From NCBI GenBank assembly GCA_000827265.1, contig KN834832.1, positions 20,169 through 84,168 of the forward strand: a stretch of 64,000 nt of DNA, in the 5' to 3' direction. The DNA comes from Collybiopsis luxurians FD-317 M1. Lineage: Eukaryota; Basidiomycota; Agaricomycetes; Agaricales; Omphalotaceae. Of the stretch, positions 34,540 through 47,700 are shown in pieces (positions within the stretch are counted from its first letter, which is position 1; the number at the start of each line of letters is the position of its first letter). The notes under the pieces are model-generated. The model worked only from the letters and a program-made list of their open reading frames with translations, was not told the origin of the DNA and did not search any database. The translations under genes were made by a program, and so were the position numbers.

Positions 34540-36028
34540 TTAAATATCAATGATAGAGGAATCCACCGTCCCATACCTGTAGACTTTCACTCGAACCGAA
34601 TCCGTTTTTGCCCATCCCCTCGCATGTCGAATTGCCTCCCCATGCCACTTACAGATGTAATCATTGGGAGACAGGTCATTTGTACATACAATTAGTATTT
34701 CAAGCCTCGGCAACTCCGTCAAAATCCTGGAGTAAAATTCGACAAGGAATTCGTTCTGACACCGAACCTGTTAACAAAGCCCATGAAGACAATGAATCAC
34801 GCACCACAGGCTCAAAGAAGGGACAGTTCAGGACACATTCAAAGATGCTCACCCCAGATATACTCGATGCGAACAAGAATATATCGCGTTTATCATATCC
34901 CCACGGACATTGAAGGCGAAGTGCATTCAGGCTGTATTTTTGATGAATTAGGCGAATGATTTGTCCATATAGCAATCCGTTATCGTTCATCGGCGGACCG
35001 AGAATGCACAACTCGACCAAATTGGGAGCCCCTGTCTTCAGAACCATTTTTACGTTAGCCGGCGAACCTTTGAACGTTGTCAGGTTTTCCAGCACTGCTG
35101 TCTCCCCCAGATAAATCAGAGGCTTATTCAGCCAATGGTAGGCATCCAGTTCGAGTACCCTGATATGATCATGGCGCATCAGAAATGCAGACAATATCAA
35201 ATTATCCAGCCAATTTTCAAGCACGAAATGATAGAGAGAGCGGATGAAGAATTCTGGCGAATTGAATAACGTCTGCAGGGAGTCCAAGTACGCAAAGTTT
35301 GGCGGCTCCGCAAATTTTAGCGAGAGGACCTCAACATTCGGCGCCATCGTCGGAACCTCAGCCAGCAGGTCAATAATGGCAACGTACTCCGCTAGAGACA
35401 GTGGTTAGAACCGCAAGGCTTTGGTAAGAAACACACAAACGGTGATGAAGCTCCGCCCTGAAATATATATTCAGGTTTTTCAGATGTCTGGTATAAAACG
35501 CTGTCTATGACGCATTAGGCACATCAAGTCATACAGAATCTAGAAAATATAACATACCATATACGCTGTTCCAAATCGGCCATCCTGTAGACTGCTAATC
35601 GGACAGTCCAATTCCAGAGCGACTACAGGGAATGATTGAGGATGCCATGGGTGAATGAGGTCAGCTATTGCCATTGATGGGCACCTGAACTGGAAAGCTT
35701 GCAATCCACTTTGAGCACGGAACTGTTGAATGTTTTGAATTGCACTCCGCAGGCAATGTTGAAGCTTCCGTTCATCCACTTTCCCTGCACGCTCGATATC
35801 CACCCTCAGCACATATGTTGCAGGGTGTTTCCATCCCCTTCCAGTCATGGGGTTGGTGTCCGCGACAGTAGGTAAACCATCTAGCGTGACAGTCTTGTAT
35901 ATGACGGCACTTGCGGATATGGAACAAAATCTAGAAACAACATTGAAAGCCAGAAGGGATTTCATATCCCCATGTAGCCCAGATGCAATGATGTTCCCGA
36001 TATACAGAGGCAGAGAAGTGAACGACAT
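34540..36028 (-). CDS. F-box/LRR-type protein
   Basis: Four exons join in phase: 36028-35565, 35457-35441 (17 nt), 35391-34805 and 34767-34540, giving 431 residues; the last intron is only 37 nt. The N-terminus MSFTSLPLYIGNIIASGL with LLAFNVVSRFCSISAS is a fungal F-box. The rest alternates LRR-like segments (YVAIIDLLAEVPTMAPNVEV, HDHIRVLELDAYHW, NLTTFKGS, LPRLEILIVC). F-box proteins select substrates for SCF ubiquitin ligases, and this family is greatly expanded in Agaricomycetes. No lesion is visible. The same orientation as POLD4 to the right, but spacing suggests separate transcripts. Confidence 0.72.
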
Positions 36029-36147
36029 TCACGGGACGAGTAGTTACAACATCCAAATGTATGCCCATAAAACCCTTCCCATTTTTCCCAAAATAGTTTC
36101 ATCTCTCCTAATGTGTACTCCTGTCGGTACCCCTATCTCATGTCCCC

Positions 36148-36728
36148 CTACAATAGTTTACCTCCCATTCCGACGAGTGTAGTCAGCGTAGCCTCCCTCC
36201 ATGGATGTGATTCCTCAGCATTGACAATCTGTAATATCTCCCGAATCTGCCACTATAATCAGTATATGCCATCCATTCATTTTTAAGAATCATACATTTT
36301 GCGGGGGATTTAGACCTAAGTCAAAAGCTCGTTGCCATCGATCTAAACGCTCCAAACCCACGCACGGCCCAAACATAGGGTCCCTAGGAGTGGATGAGTC
36401 TTTCCGATCGTAACAGATTATGGCCCAAAAACAACCATACAGATCAAACTCCTTCAACAGACGCAGATGTTCCTCGGAAAGCCTGGTTGCCCCTCTGGAG
36501 GAATGTCCTGAAATCTTTGACACACCTTGCAGCGGATGAGCAGAACGAGCATGAGGCCTAATGCCCTCCCGCAGGATGACAGGTCTCTTCACTGTTCTGG
36601 GAAGTCAGTAACTGTTGCGTTAATGATCTTAACCAACCTTGTAACCGGGAACTTCGATTTGGAGGGAAGAAAACATCTATCTTTTCTTGTCTTGATTTGC
36701 GTCCCGAATGTGATTTCTTCGATTGCAT
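36148..36728 (-). CDS. POLD4: DNA polymerase delta subunit 4
   Basis: Exons 36728-36638, 36591-36441, 36383-36296 and 36252-36148 join in phase (introns 46, 57 and 43 nt) to give 144 residues. The C-terminal core reads LLKEFDLDPMFGPCVGLERL then DRWQRAFDLGLNPPQNW, the invariant POLD4 pattern (FD, YGPC/FGPC, G-x-R/E-R-L-RW, GLNPP). Near the N-terminus RQEKIDVFF fits a PCNA-interacting peptide (Q-x-x-I-x-x-F-F). Family role: small accessory subunit that stabilises the replicative polymerase delta and contacts PCNA in the nucleus. Length matches fungal homologues and no lesion is visible. It is a single-copy housekeeping gene and marks this stretch as ancestral chromosome rather than duplicated module. 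Confidence 0.92.
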
Positions 36729-37216
36729 TCCAGGAAAGCCTTCGTCAGTCCGTTTAAGTAACAATTAAAATGGACCACGTTTATCTCAGTGCATCCTAAA
36801 TATTATTTTTACATTTCAAATGACCAAGAACAATCATTGATCGAAATATGTTTGAGAGACGCACAAGCCGTAGGAAGTAACAGAACTCCTTCCTCCACAG
36901 AAGCTGTGGTAAGCACAGGCAGATTTGTGTGACTCTTTGGAGAGACTCTGAAATAGTAAGGACACCGTAAGTGTGACCAGCAGCAGATTCTGTGAAAAGA
37001 TTAGACATGTCTACAGAGCCACCAACATCATACGATGTCTTCCGGGCCCCATCCGCCGCAGAAAACGCATGAGATTAAATTTGGAAATGCAAGCCAAATC
37101 ATTGACAGTGCATCGATCGACTATTCCGCCATAGGTATTGCTAAATTTAAAATGCTGGGGAAGGGCTTCAACTGTTTGAGAAAATCTGTCACTATCGTTC
37201 TGTCTGTCAAATGTAA

Positions 37217-38036
37217 CTATTGAATGGCTGAAGCAGCTGGAAACCTTTGGAACCGATTCAACAGTCCTTCATAGCGGATAAGGTTCGGAGAAATTGACCA
37301 TGACATAGGGGTGGCTGTCGGTGCAAAACTATTCAGCTCCCCCTGAATGGTCAAGCAACGGACGGAGTTAAGGGTTCGGATCATTTCCAGAAGTGCCGCC
37401 TGAACAAAGTTTCTACTTTTACCCGGTGTAGGCCAACTGGTTCGTGAAGAAAGAATGGTGAGTGGAGTCAGCGAAGTTGGGATCGGAATTGGTCGGTTTC
37501 CCCAGGAGATCAGACTTTTCTTGTGGCAAGTTAAGAACAATTGCTTTTTGAAGACATTATTCTGGACAACGACATTTTTGTATTAACGTATGTTATATAT
37601 CAGAGATGAAAGGGGTATAAAGGCCACCAACCCCCCAAATTCACGTCTAACCGGACCATCTCAACCTAAAAATAAATCCGTCGTTGTCAAAAACTTGACT
37701 CCATTTCTCCATTTTCGCCATCAAGGTTGGGTCATCATTGATATGAAGAACAACAGGCACCCAAACGTACCCAACCGATCCATGCCTCATTCTCCTAACC
37801 GCCGGTAATTCCTGCGTATGCAAAGGCAAGTGAGCATGAGGAACAGTGACTTTATACCAACATTGCTGATGTACCATGTGAGTACCACGGAAATTGGCTC
37901 GTAACGTGCAAAGGAATTTGTACATGTCATTGACCGAACCAGCGTTCATTTCCTCAATCACTCCTGCGACTCGACCTGCATTGAGAATTGTCCTAACCCA
38001 TCTGAGCACCTTCTGATCAGATGCTACAGATCCCAT
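37217..38036 (-). other. Hypothetical, possibly decayed F-box/LRR-type gene
   Basis: A 129-codon frame (38036-37647, starting MGSVASDQKVLRWVRTIL, with DMYKFLCTLRANFR) is followed by a second frame (37540-37217) with NFVQAALLEMIRTLNSVRCL and ISPNLIRYEGLL, which looks like the leucine-rich tail of an F-box-type protein. I could not join the two in phase. A TTTATTTTTAG acceptor near 37664 suggests an intron. It lies between POLD4 and a proven F-box gene on the same strand. It may be a damaged neighbour of that family or an unrelated hypothetical gene. Confidence 0.35.
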
Positions 38037-38139
38037 ACGGTCTCAGTCAAATTCCTGAATGGCCAGGATCGCAACGTCGGGACTAATAGCACACACGCAG
38101 TCAGATCCAGGTCCTACATGAAACCAAGGGAATCATGGC

Positions 38140-39382
38140 TCACTCTATAAACCTGCTTCCCCGCAAACGGCGTATGTTTGCAAGACGTTTTTTAACGAAA
38201 GCTAGTTGCGCCGGAGCTATGATGTACTCATGTTTTGTTAAGTCATCGACCAGGCAGGAATACGATAGCGTCGTCCTTGGGCCAGTGTAGTCAATAGAGA
38301 AGCTGTTGGACTCTATAACGGGAGCTGTGTTTTTTTCTTTGTCACCGTTGAAAGCGATGTTAAATACAGCCATATGATGGTCCCCAACTGATCTCCACTT
38401 AGTGAACGACACTGCAGTCCTATCACTCAAAGACTTGTAAAGAACACATCAGGGAATGTAATTTCGAACAAACATAAACGAACCTGTTTGATCGTAGGAA
38501 AACGGAAGGAATCCCACCCCAGTCTCTCATATTTCCGGATCACGTTGGCATCACGTTCAGACAGGGGGGAGCTGCCGTTAAATACCATAGTCTTTTGTTT
38601 GTTCAACATGAGATCCGCAAACAGAACGTAGACCGCATTATGGGTCATAATGTTCATTACACACGCTGCCCAGTTATTGTGAGTGGGATGACATAGGAGA
38701 TGTGGGATACTCACTGGAGTGGAACAATAAAATGGCCTCAAGGACAGACTTCCTTGCCGAAATTAGCTGTACGATCCACTCTTCCCCATAGGCGTCCAAA
38801 CGAACAAAATCCCATACTTCGACTATATTTTTCAGTTGGTATACATCCAAGCCCGTCCCATCCCCATTTTCGTTCACTACATGCGGCGATGAGCGGCAGC
38901 TGTCCATATTCGAAGCACGCTTAAAATTGTCGTGAAATGAGGCCAATTGGTTTGCACGAGGACGGAAAGAATATCCAGAGTCAAGATACCAACTTCCAAC
39001 TTCAAGACAATTAGCCAGAGCGCAGTATGTATCCAGGTCGCTCTTGTAGTCGAGGAAAGTAATTAACTTGAATACTGCCAACCCAGATATTGCCAGTCCT
39101 GTCCGAGCCTCGAAGGATATTAGCATCAAGCAAATCAGAACAAGCCAGTTTTACCTGCAATTCCTGGAACTTAGCAGACTGTTGATGGTCAAAAAAGCGA
39201 TCGAGAACCCTGTGAGCATTAATTCTATCCTCCAGATAGTGATGTACGAGAATATAGAGAGATTTACAACTCTCCGTGCAATGATTAAGATCCGGAATCG
39301 AGCACTGTTTAAAAATTATATCAAGTAACTCTATAGGTCTACGAACGTCATCAGTTGGGTAAAAGAAATCGAATCTATTCAT
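38140..39382 (-). CDS. F-box domain protein of the Agaricomycete SGSAV-FxDR family
   Basis: Exons 39382-39155, 39108-38715, 38665-38484 and 38433-38140 join in phase and encode 365 residues. The F-box is PIELLDIIFKQCSIPDLNHC with CKSLYILVH. It is followed by ISGLAVFKLITF and YKSDLDTYC (elsewhere in the family ISGS-x-x-FF-R then ESDLDLY), VGSWYLDSGYSF, VQLISARKSVLEAILLFHST, CVMNIMTHNAVYVLF and a C-terminal FVKKRLANIRRL. This domain order is common in Agaricomycete F-box proteins; the part after the F-box resembles a nucleotidyltransferase-like fold in layout, but I cannot confirm that. No lesion is seen. Start chosen at the ATG just before the F-box. An upstream frame (39642-39379) is not joined. 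Confidence 0.8.
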
Positions 39383-39944
39383 ACATTTTTCCAAACCCGA
39401 TAGTTTGTAAACGAGCGAGGGTAATAGCACACCGGACAAACGCAGGTCTCAAGCGCACATGCATCGAAGTAGGATGAGAAACGTCCATGCGTCTGGATAA
39501 TTCTTGGGGCTTGTAACTTCATCACTTCGTTGAAAATGTGCCTCTTAACGATCCTTGGTATTTGATATTGCTGGATGTCGAGGAGCCCTGCGGCAATCGA
39601 TTCGTACGTCGAGATCGCGGCAACTGCAGGCGAAAACTTCAACCTGCAAATTCACACGCTGCTTCATCTAATCTGAGAGGTTGATTATCAGTCAAAATTT
39701 TTCTTCGGTACGGCGAAAACAAATCGCGACGGGAGATCAGTAGAAGAATAAATTGAGCAGAGATAAAGATAAGGTCAACTGTAGAAGGAAGGGAATGGGT
39801 ATTTAGATGATACAACGAGATTATGACGGAGTCTTGACCACAAAACTAGCCAGCCTAACCATAACCAATAATCGTCGGACCAGTAGGATATTACTAACGC
39901 GCTAGGATGGTATATAGTAAGATTTTCCCACTCAGGACAAAGTT
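39383..39944. other. Intergenic, with an unassigned minus-strand frame
   Basis: Frame 39642-39379 (87 codons, with TYESIAAGLLDIQQYQIPRI and two CxxC-like pairs CVCPVC) may be a leader exon of the F-box gene, but phase does not close. Nothing else is seen. Confidence 0.35.
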
Positions 39945-41520
39945 TCATGCCTCTCGTTTCTTTCCCTTCCATCCCCACTTCAATGGCAGCCCTTCAGCAT
40001 CCGAGTGGTGCATCATCTCGTCTTCCTGCGTATCTTGCGACATATCCCTGGCAGGCGAGGATTGCCTACCAGCTAAAAATTCTAGATCGTTTAGGGAGTC
40101 ACTAGCCGTTGCAGAAAGAGCCATCAAATCTTCAACTTCAGGATCAACATCCTCCAGCGGCTGTTTAGGTATGACTATGGGTACATCCGATGTCGCTATC
40201 ACCCTCAACGAGTTGATGACAGCCTGATAAATCTTATTTGATGTCAGCCTCTGTGTGAACACAACACTTAGAATTCTTACCTTGCGACGCATTTTACTGC
40301 CTTCTGTCGCATTCATGTCCCACACTCTGATTGATACGTTAGCCACAATCAATGTCCCCGGCCGCAATTTTTCATGGTATTCCCATGGCAGGATGAGCTT
40401 ATTATCCATTCTGCGCCAATTTTGTTGCACCAATCGAGCAAAACATTGAGCGAAAACACGCCCTCCGTAACCTGGCATGAGCCGCCTATCATAATCGGCT
40501 CCAACAAATATCTCTCGTTCTGGGACGGGTAAGCTAAGACCTAGGCAGCATAAACGTGTCTTTACCAGTTGGCAATACAGGCGGTCCATCGTCGACACCT
40601 GGATCGACAACCTCAGGTTCTACGGCCGACTCAGGTTCAGACTCACTGTCCTCATCCAGCGCACGTTTCCTATACTTTTTCTTAGGCGACGGTGTTGACT
40701 GAGATGATGTATTGACTTTTCTTGGAACCTAATGTTTCATGTCAGTTTTGTTCGCAGTATGCAAAAGATGATATTACCGTATACATGTAAGTCACCGATG
40801 TCAGTGCTATTGCCTCGTCCTTTTCACCATTCTTCAAAGGGCAATTCATATGTTTAACGAGGAGGTCCTGTTAACTGTATTAGATGGAATAATACCTTTC
40901 TCAATCACCATACCTTGGTATTATCGGATGCACCATCGGCTTCAGCCATGTTCGCGAACATCGCTATCTGATTCTTAAAGAGGTTCTTGAGATTGCGGGG
41001 AGCCTGACTTGGGCAAGCTATCACAATAACCCATTTAGCCTTGGACTTGTCGGTCAATTGTTGAGGCTAAACTGATGTTAATAAGGATAGCATGTTGAGA
41101 GAAATCATGAACCGCATCCTTTTGTCCAACGTAATGGTTGCCCTCCGGACCCAAAAAAGTGCCGTGAAGTCATCCACATATTTCGCCGACAACATTCCCG
41201 GAGTACTGCACAGAGTCAGCATCCCGAAACATATAACCGTTTTTATTCCAGCTTTCAGAACTTGAGCGGAAGAAATGCATGTTCGGTTCGGCATTGTAGA
41301 GCGCCTTGGGACCAAGTTTGATGAATGATTGTACGACCTTGTCATATATACCGTCCCCAACGGTCCGCTCTTGGATGAGGGGAGAGGAAAAGCTGTTCGG
41401 AACGTAAGTGAAATACGACATGGGCAACAAACAGAAATCAGACACAATTAATACCTTGAATTTATTTGTTTTCCGTGGACGGCCTTCCGACAATTTCCAA
41501 CAAGGGTTGGTAACGGGCAC
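39945..41520 (-). CDS. Hypothetical protein next to the Helitron, acidic C-terminus
   Basis: Several exon-like blocks occur in order on the minus strand: PVTNPCWKLSEGRPRK, SYFTYVPNSFSS, SFIKLGPKALYNAEPNMHFF, ALFWVRRATITLDKRMRF, KAKWVIVIACPSQAPRNLKN, CPLKNGEKDEAIALTSVTYM, then a basic/acidic linker (TPSPKKKYRKRALDED). A final exon has FVGADYDRRLMPGYGG, WRRMDNKLILPWEYHEKLRP and GTLIVANVSIRVWDM, ending in an acidic tail (DVDPEVEDLMALSAT) at 39945. It looks like a real multi-exon gene, but I do not recognise the family and did not fix all borders. Near 41190 the frame appears to shift. It could be a host gene or cargo of the adjacent Helitron. Confidence 0.45.
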
Positions 41521-41705
41521 GAACGATCGAGGACTGCGGCAGCATGTTTATCCTCGACACATAAGTTGATCGCCAATTTGGGAGAAAATTGGACTATTTG
41601 ACGTGCAGAAAGATCCTCGTACCGTATTTCTCAACTGGACAGTGTATTGTCCTTTCTTTCGTCGCTATTGCTTAACCCTCTTAGAGGACGAACCCTGTTT
41701 TAAAA

Positions 41706-44700
41706 TCATTCCGTTAGCTGACAGTGCCATACAAATTGAATAGCCCGTACCTTGCCATTGGAGCTTCGTTTCCTTGATTTCGCAGTACCCGCAGACATTT
41801 GCATAGTTATGAGCTGCAAATTGTCTCGTTGCAACCTGCGAAGCTCCCGAACAGAAAGAGTTACCTCGCCGACGTCGCCCTGGAGGCCAGACCAGCCGGC
41901 TTCATTGAGCACTTGTTTTGCCGCCTCAACGTCAGACGTCGATTGAGCAAATTTAACCCGCGTCTGCAATTGCAAGCACTCTAGACGCTTGCCCTCCAAT
42001 CTTAAGTCCTGAGACTGGCGGCATTGTATTTTTTTCAATTGGAATGGCCTCAGTACAAGTAACCCGTCTAGAGATTTCACGCGTGACACCATAACGTATG
42101 GAGATTCTGTGCCCGAACAGCTTTCGAGGTCAACAACAGCGGTATCCAAAGTTAAACCTTGTGCTTTATAGACAGTAATCGCAAAGGCTGGCGCAATTGG
42201 AAGCTGAAGACATTGAAATGAGCAGCGCTTTTTGGTATATTCATTTGTAAATACCATCGGTACTTTATCCTCCAATACTACCACATCAGTTGTGTTGTTC
42301 ATATACGGAAGAGGCAATTTGGATGTTGTTTGGGTAGTAGACACCACACAGGATATAGCATGCCTTTGTCCTGAAGAATCGATCCTGTATTGTATAGACT
42401 TCAATGTGCCATGACATCCATTTACAATGCCAGATTCCATGTCGAAATTCTGTGTGATGACCACTGGCATCCCGATTACCAAGGGTATCTTTCCAAGCCT
42501 CTGGTTGGTTTTTCCAGAATCGAGCATTTCTAAATAGCTTTGTAGTTCATCATCATCAATGTCTTTACCAGCTCTCGTGTCCGATGCGTAGTACCAATGC
42601 AAAGGACGACCTGTTCGATTAGAAAACGCTTTGGCACCTTCCTCGTTTAGTAAGTCCTTTACTCTGTTGCTTGATACTATAACTGGTGTGTCTTTCCAAG
42701 GTCGATCTTCCCAATTTGGTTGAACCTTGCTAACCAGCCTGCAGTTTAACATCTCGTAGTCGGAGGTAGTGCATGCACCTATACGCAATCGTTGAAGCAA
42801 ATTGACAAAATCTTGGTTATCATCGCCGGCCTGTCGCATTACTTTTGTCAATATTACGACGGTGCAAATTGAGAGCCACAGTAATTTCCCGAATATTTTC
42901 TCCTGAGCAGTTGTTGAACCAGCGAAAGAAGTATCTAGGTATGAAAACAAGCGGGGATCTTGGACTGGGCCCAACTGAGCAAAATCGCCTGCGAATATGA
43001 CATTGATTCCGCCAAAAGGTTTCGTATTATCTTTAGCTTTGCCTAACGCGCGACTTAACTGCAGCAGAAAGCGGCAGCCGATCATAGAGACTTCATCCAC
43101 AAATAAATAGTCAACACCCTGCCACATCGCCATTAAATCTCGGTGAGATTTGCTATTGTTCTTCATCGGTCAAGTTTGGCCCAGCATTAACGCAGAGTGA
43201 AGGGTCATACCTGATATATTTCTGGCAGCTACACCAGTGAAGGAAGCTAAACAGAACCGTCGTGATTGTCCGTGTAAATCAAAAAACTGCTTTAGGGCAT
43301 GTATGACATGGGATTTTCCGGTACCACCTTGACCTCCAATATACATACGCAAAGGGTCAGTAGATCGGTCTTGAGAATGGGAAGCGATTATTCGAAAGGC
43401 TCGTTCTTGCTGGTCATTGAGATGTGGTGTTATAGATGCAACAAATTTGTCGATAGTTGTTGTTTGTTTTGCAAGAGGTGGGAAAACGGCGGTGCGTAAG
43501 TCTGGCTCAAATGTCATATCTATGGACGGAACAATGTTTGCATGACTAGAAACTGGCGTAGGAGACTCAACACCATTTAAAGGCACATCAACCTCCATAG
43601 CATTTTCTTTGAAAAGTAACTTTCTGGCATTGTATGCTTGCCGCCAAGTACACTCCTCAATGGGATCTCAGGTAGAAACTTCAATTTCTGAAGAGAAAGT
43701 GGTCGGACCAGAGGATGCGATGGGACTCGAAGTAGCAAACATGCCAGATGCCGTAGCATGGTTAACGCAGGCTAAGGCATCTCTAATTGCAGCTTCGGTT
43801 CTCCTTGAGTGGGATGCCTCAATTCCAAATAAATGTTCAAGAACAGCGTCCTCGTGGTCATTAGACGCATGAAAATCGTCCTCAATAAGTCTATTACGTG
43901 TCTCGCTTCCAGGCAACATGCTACCTTTCCTAGCTCAATGGGCTGCATTACATTGGGCAAAATGGTCGTCGCGACTGTCCCTACATTCGTGTAGCAGTTG
44001 CATATTATTAATGATTTTCCTTGTTTGAACATCACACTGAGTTTTTATAAAAGCTTCAAATGCTTGAGACCAACTTTGATTGTCCTCTCTTAGATCAGAA
44101 GGTGATCGCCAAGGCTTGAAAAATATCAGCATCAAACGACTGTATCGCTCATAAACAATTTCGCGATCTCGTCGAGGTAAAGCAGGGCCTATAGGTACAG
44201 GTACAGTACGCAGTCGAGGATGATACTGTACAAAACAATATGATCGTTCAGGGTGATCCGATAGAAAACAAAATTCATTAGAAGGTTGAGATGAAGTGTC
44301 GCGAAGCCGTGATCTAACTGTATGACCAGTCTCAAGGCTTTCACTATCCGAATCAGTGTCTGGATCAACAGGTAGGTTGATACCCTCCTGGTCATTTTTC
44401 CAATTTGTGGCCATACGCATTCGCCGAATTTTTTTACATGTTGCAATCATTTCCCAAAGATTTAGGTGGGACAAGTTTTTCGGACGATAACAATAGTCCT
44501 GAATTTGATCAGCCTTTACTTGTAATTCTCCATTCGTACCAACACTTAAACCAATGTCATCGTCATCTTCATCATTTTCAGCGTCTTCATTCTCAACCTG
44601 GGTACCAATATCATCGTCTTCGGTTGTGTTATTATCGGGTTCAGAATCTGAAAAATCTGGATGGGAAGATAAAATGCTATAACACTCCGGAGAAGGTTGT

Positions 44701-47700
44701 AGACGATTAATATGCTGCTCAAATTTAATCCAATATAAGTTTCTAAATTCATGAGAAACAAAATGATCTTCTAAACCCAGCAGAGAGGTTGCAACCTGTT
44801 GAGCAGACAATTCCTGCTCACTAATCAGCGAGAATGCACATTTTTGCAGCAATTTCTTGGCCTTTGTTGTGAGGGATGAATCATCTGAATTAGACTCTCC
44901 AAGTCGAAAGACAGCTCTTTCCAATGCTGCGTATGCAACATGGGTTTTCAACTGGGATTTTGTGATATAGTTAGTGATATAGAATAGAACCGCTTTAGCC
45001 GAGGCACCAGATCCGATGAACTTGATATCCATATTGCACCGAATGGCTTGTAGGATAGATTCATTAAAGTTATTAACAAGACCGTCCAAACAACGAAGAG
45101 TAATCTCGCCAGTTATAGGATCAATGTGAGTTATAGGCTCTACATTTTCCTCACTTAAACCGAAACGGCACTCCAATGGTTGAGAAGGATTTTTACAATA
45201 TTTGTAACACGTAGCTGTGTGAGTGTGGACCTGACATTGCAGAGCGAGATTATGCAAGTCTGTTTGTTTAGCCTGCATTGAGTCCATTGCTGTTGAGTTG
45301 AAGCCATGCATATGGGTTCCTCTGACCGAACATGAGTGAAAATTATTGGACGGTACTTCGGGGGGGTCTTCTGGAAGTGGTGGGATAGATGTTGATATGC
45401 AATCGTCTAGGAAAGCACAGAGACGAGACTGAAATTCATGTTCTGATGTATCAGTAGCTCGCTGTCGAATTTCATTTGGATTTAAGCCTCCTTCAAGCCA
45501 AATAAGCATATGACAGTGTAATGATCCTCGCCCTTGAGCCTCAATGCAACCATAATATCCTTTGACCACACCAAGTATGCCCCCCATAGGATTGAATTTA
45601 CATTCTTCAAATCCCAGCAAGGCAGATATAAATGCTTTCAAATATATGTTGAAAAATTGAGACGCTATTACGGGATTCTTAGCAATGAGCAAAGATTGAT
45701 CCCAGAACTTAGGAACTTGGGAGGGGAACAACTTATCGATGTCGATCTCAGGGCCAGCAAGGAATTTCACCAAAGGATTATACACATCTGCGGGATTTAT
45801 GGTAACATAGAAACTCAGTAAGCCCTGATCCATCATGAGGGCTCTTATTTCATTTCGCATAGCAACAAGAGAGGCTGATGACCAAGGGACGTGAGCGGTT
45901 ACAAGGTTCACTTCTCGCATGAGCTGCAAAACTGTGCGTTCCTCAGGGGTATTGAAAGTACAGTGATCTCCAAGGGCATATCGTTGAGCTACTTCCCTTA
46001 CAGCTTCAGCGGAGACACTCGCAAATCTTTCAGCTAAAACAGGAAAGGATGAACGTTTTGCCTTCAAACTTGAACGCAGTAGCATTTCACGTCGTTGGAG
46101 TATATTGAAAGCTATGAACATGAATGAGTTATGTTCTTGAAATCGTCGGTCCGACAGAGAAAGTAAGTGTTTGACGTGACGCTTGAATGATACGGGAGTG
46201 CACCGTTTGTGATCCTCAAAACCTCCAATTCCATACGGGTACAAAGTTGGATAGATCAGAGGGAACAAGGAAGGGTTAAAAAATTCATTAACAGGTGTAG
46301 GATCATGTCCTATTGACACATACCCTCCGCCCCGTTTGATATGTCGAAGTGCAGCTGTGCGTAAATCATTTGCTGTAGATGTTCCATCCACATCAGTAAC
46401 CACTACGGATTGAAATGATATCTCAATGTCTGGAGGCAATTGTGAAGTTGAGTCAGTAGACAACTCATCTGGGTTATCATGCACGGTACTCGAGTCGGGA
46501 TTATAACCAGACGTGAGACCGTCATCAACATCTTCATGTGAAACAGTTTCAATATGAACAGGGAGTAAAAATTCTGATGGAAGACCTCGCAGTAGCTCAT
46601 AGTTTATTTCAATGTCTTTATACCATTTATTGTGACTCTTCAACCATTCGAGAGCACGACGAATTTTTCCGGGACGTACCACTAGCGGCTTAGCATGAGT
46701 CTTTAGCCATTCCTTAGTCGGACGACCCGAACCAATAAATATTATACAAATTGTGCTGGCGATGTCATCAACATTGGGTGGGAGAACTTTGGCGACTGAG
46801 CTTGGGCGTTGAGGAAATATTATGATGTTTCCTTTGATCCCTCGCTGCCATGCGGGATGAACAAAAGTGTCATGTGCTGTCTCAGGTTGCCTGTGTCGAT
46901 CTTCCTTTAGTTGTATGATATGGGATTTCGCTCGACACCGTGAAATCATGGCCTCTTCGACAACTGACAGATCCTTTAATTCATGGGGGACCGGACCTAA
47001 ATATAGATGATTGGCTAGCGACAGCGGCGGAGTTTTTCCTTTGCATAAAGAAGAATAGCAGTCGAGACACAGCAGAAGTTTCTCTTGCTCTTGCTCGGAT
47101 GCATCAATACCAAGTGGGTCTAGCAAAATATGGTGTTTGCCTGGTATGGAACATGAAAGAGGAGGAGGAGTGCAAGCAGGATCCAACCAACTGATATCAA
47201 CAGGGGCCGAAGGATACTTGGGGTCAATACGGATGTTAGGTTGCATGAGAGGATCGAGATCGATGTCCTTAACTGCAACAGTTTTGCAATTAGCAGAAAG
47301 ATGTTTTTGGGAACAAGATGCACAGGTAAAAGATCGTAAAGCATCTGAGGATGTAGTCGAGCGAAATTTTTCAATACAGGCAGACTTAACAGATTCAGGT
47401 ACAAGTGAAGGCCAAGAAGATTGAATAGCTTCCAAACATTCCACATTGCGAGAGAATGTATCTTCTTCAACTTGATGGTCTATATAGTTCTGGAATATTG
47501 TTTGTAATTTTTTACATGTTGCATCGACAGGATAGGGAAGCTCGAGTATGTCCAAGACAAGCTCGAGTATGTCCAAGACAAGCTTGAGAGAGGATGCGGA
47601 GAGTCTTGCTTGCAAAAGTTGTAATAGTACAGTTTTGAACTCGTTATGTGGTGGTTTGGCCTCTTCCGAACCCAGCACGATATCGTCAACAGGCGGACAA

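Noticed and set aside
41670..41705. Helitron 3' terminus
   Set aside because: A CCTCT-A-AGAGG hairpin occurs at about 41680-41690, but no clear CTRR end follows at the right distance; borders cannot be fixed without other copies.
47540..47581. CRISPR-like or satellite repeat
   Set aside because: Only two adjacent 21-nt copies inside a coding frame, no spacers, and the window is eukaryotic.
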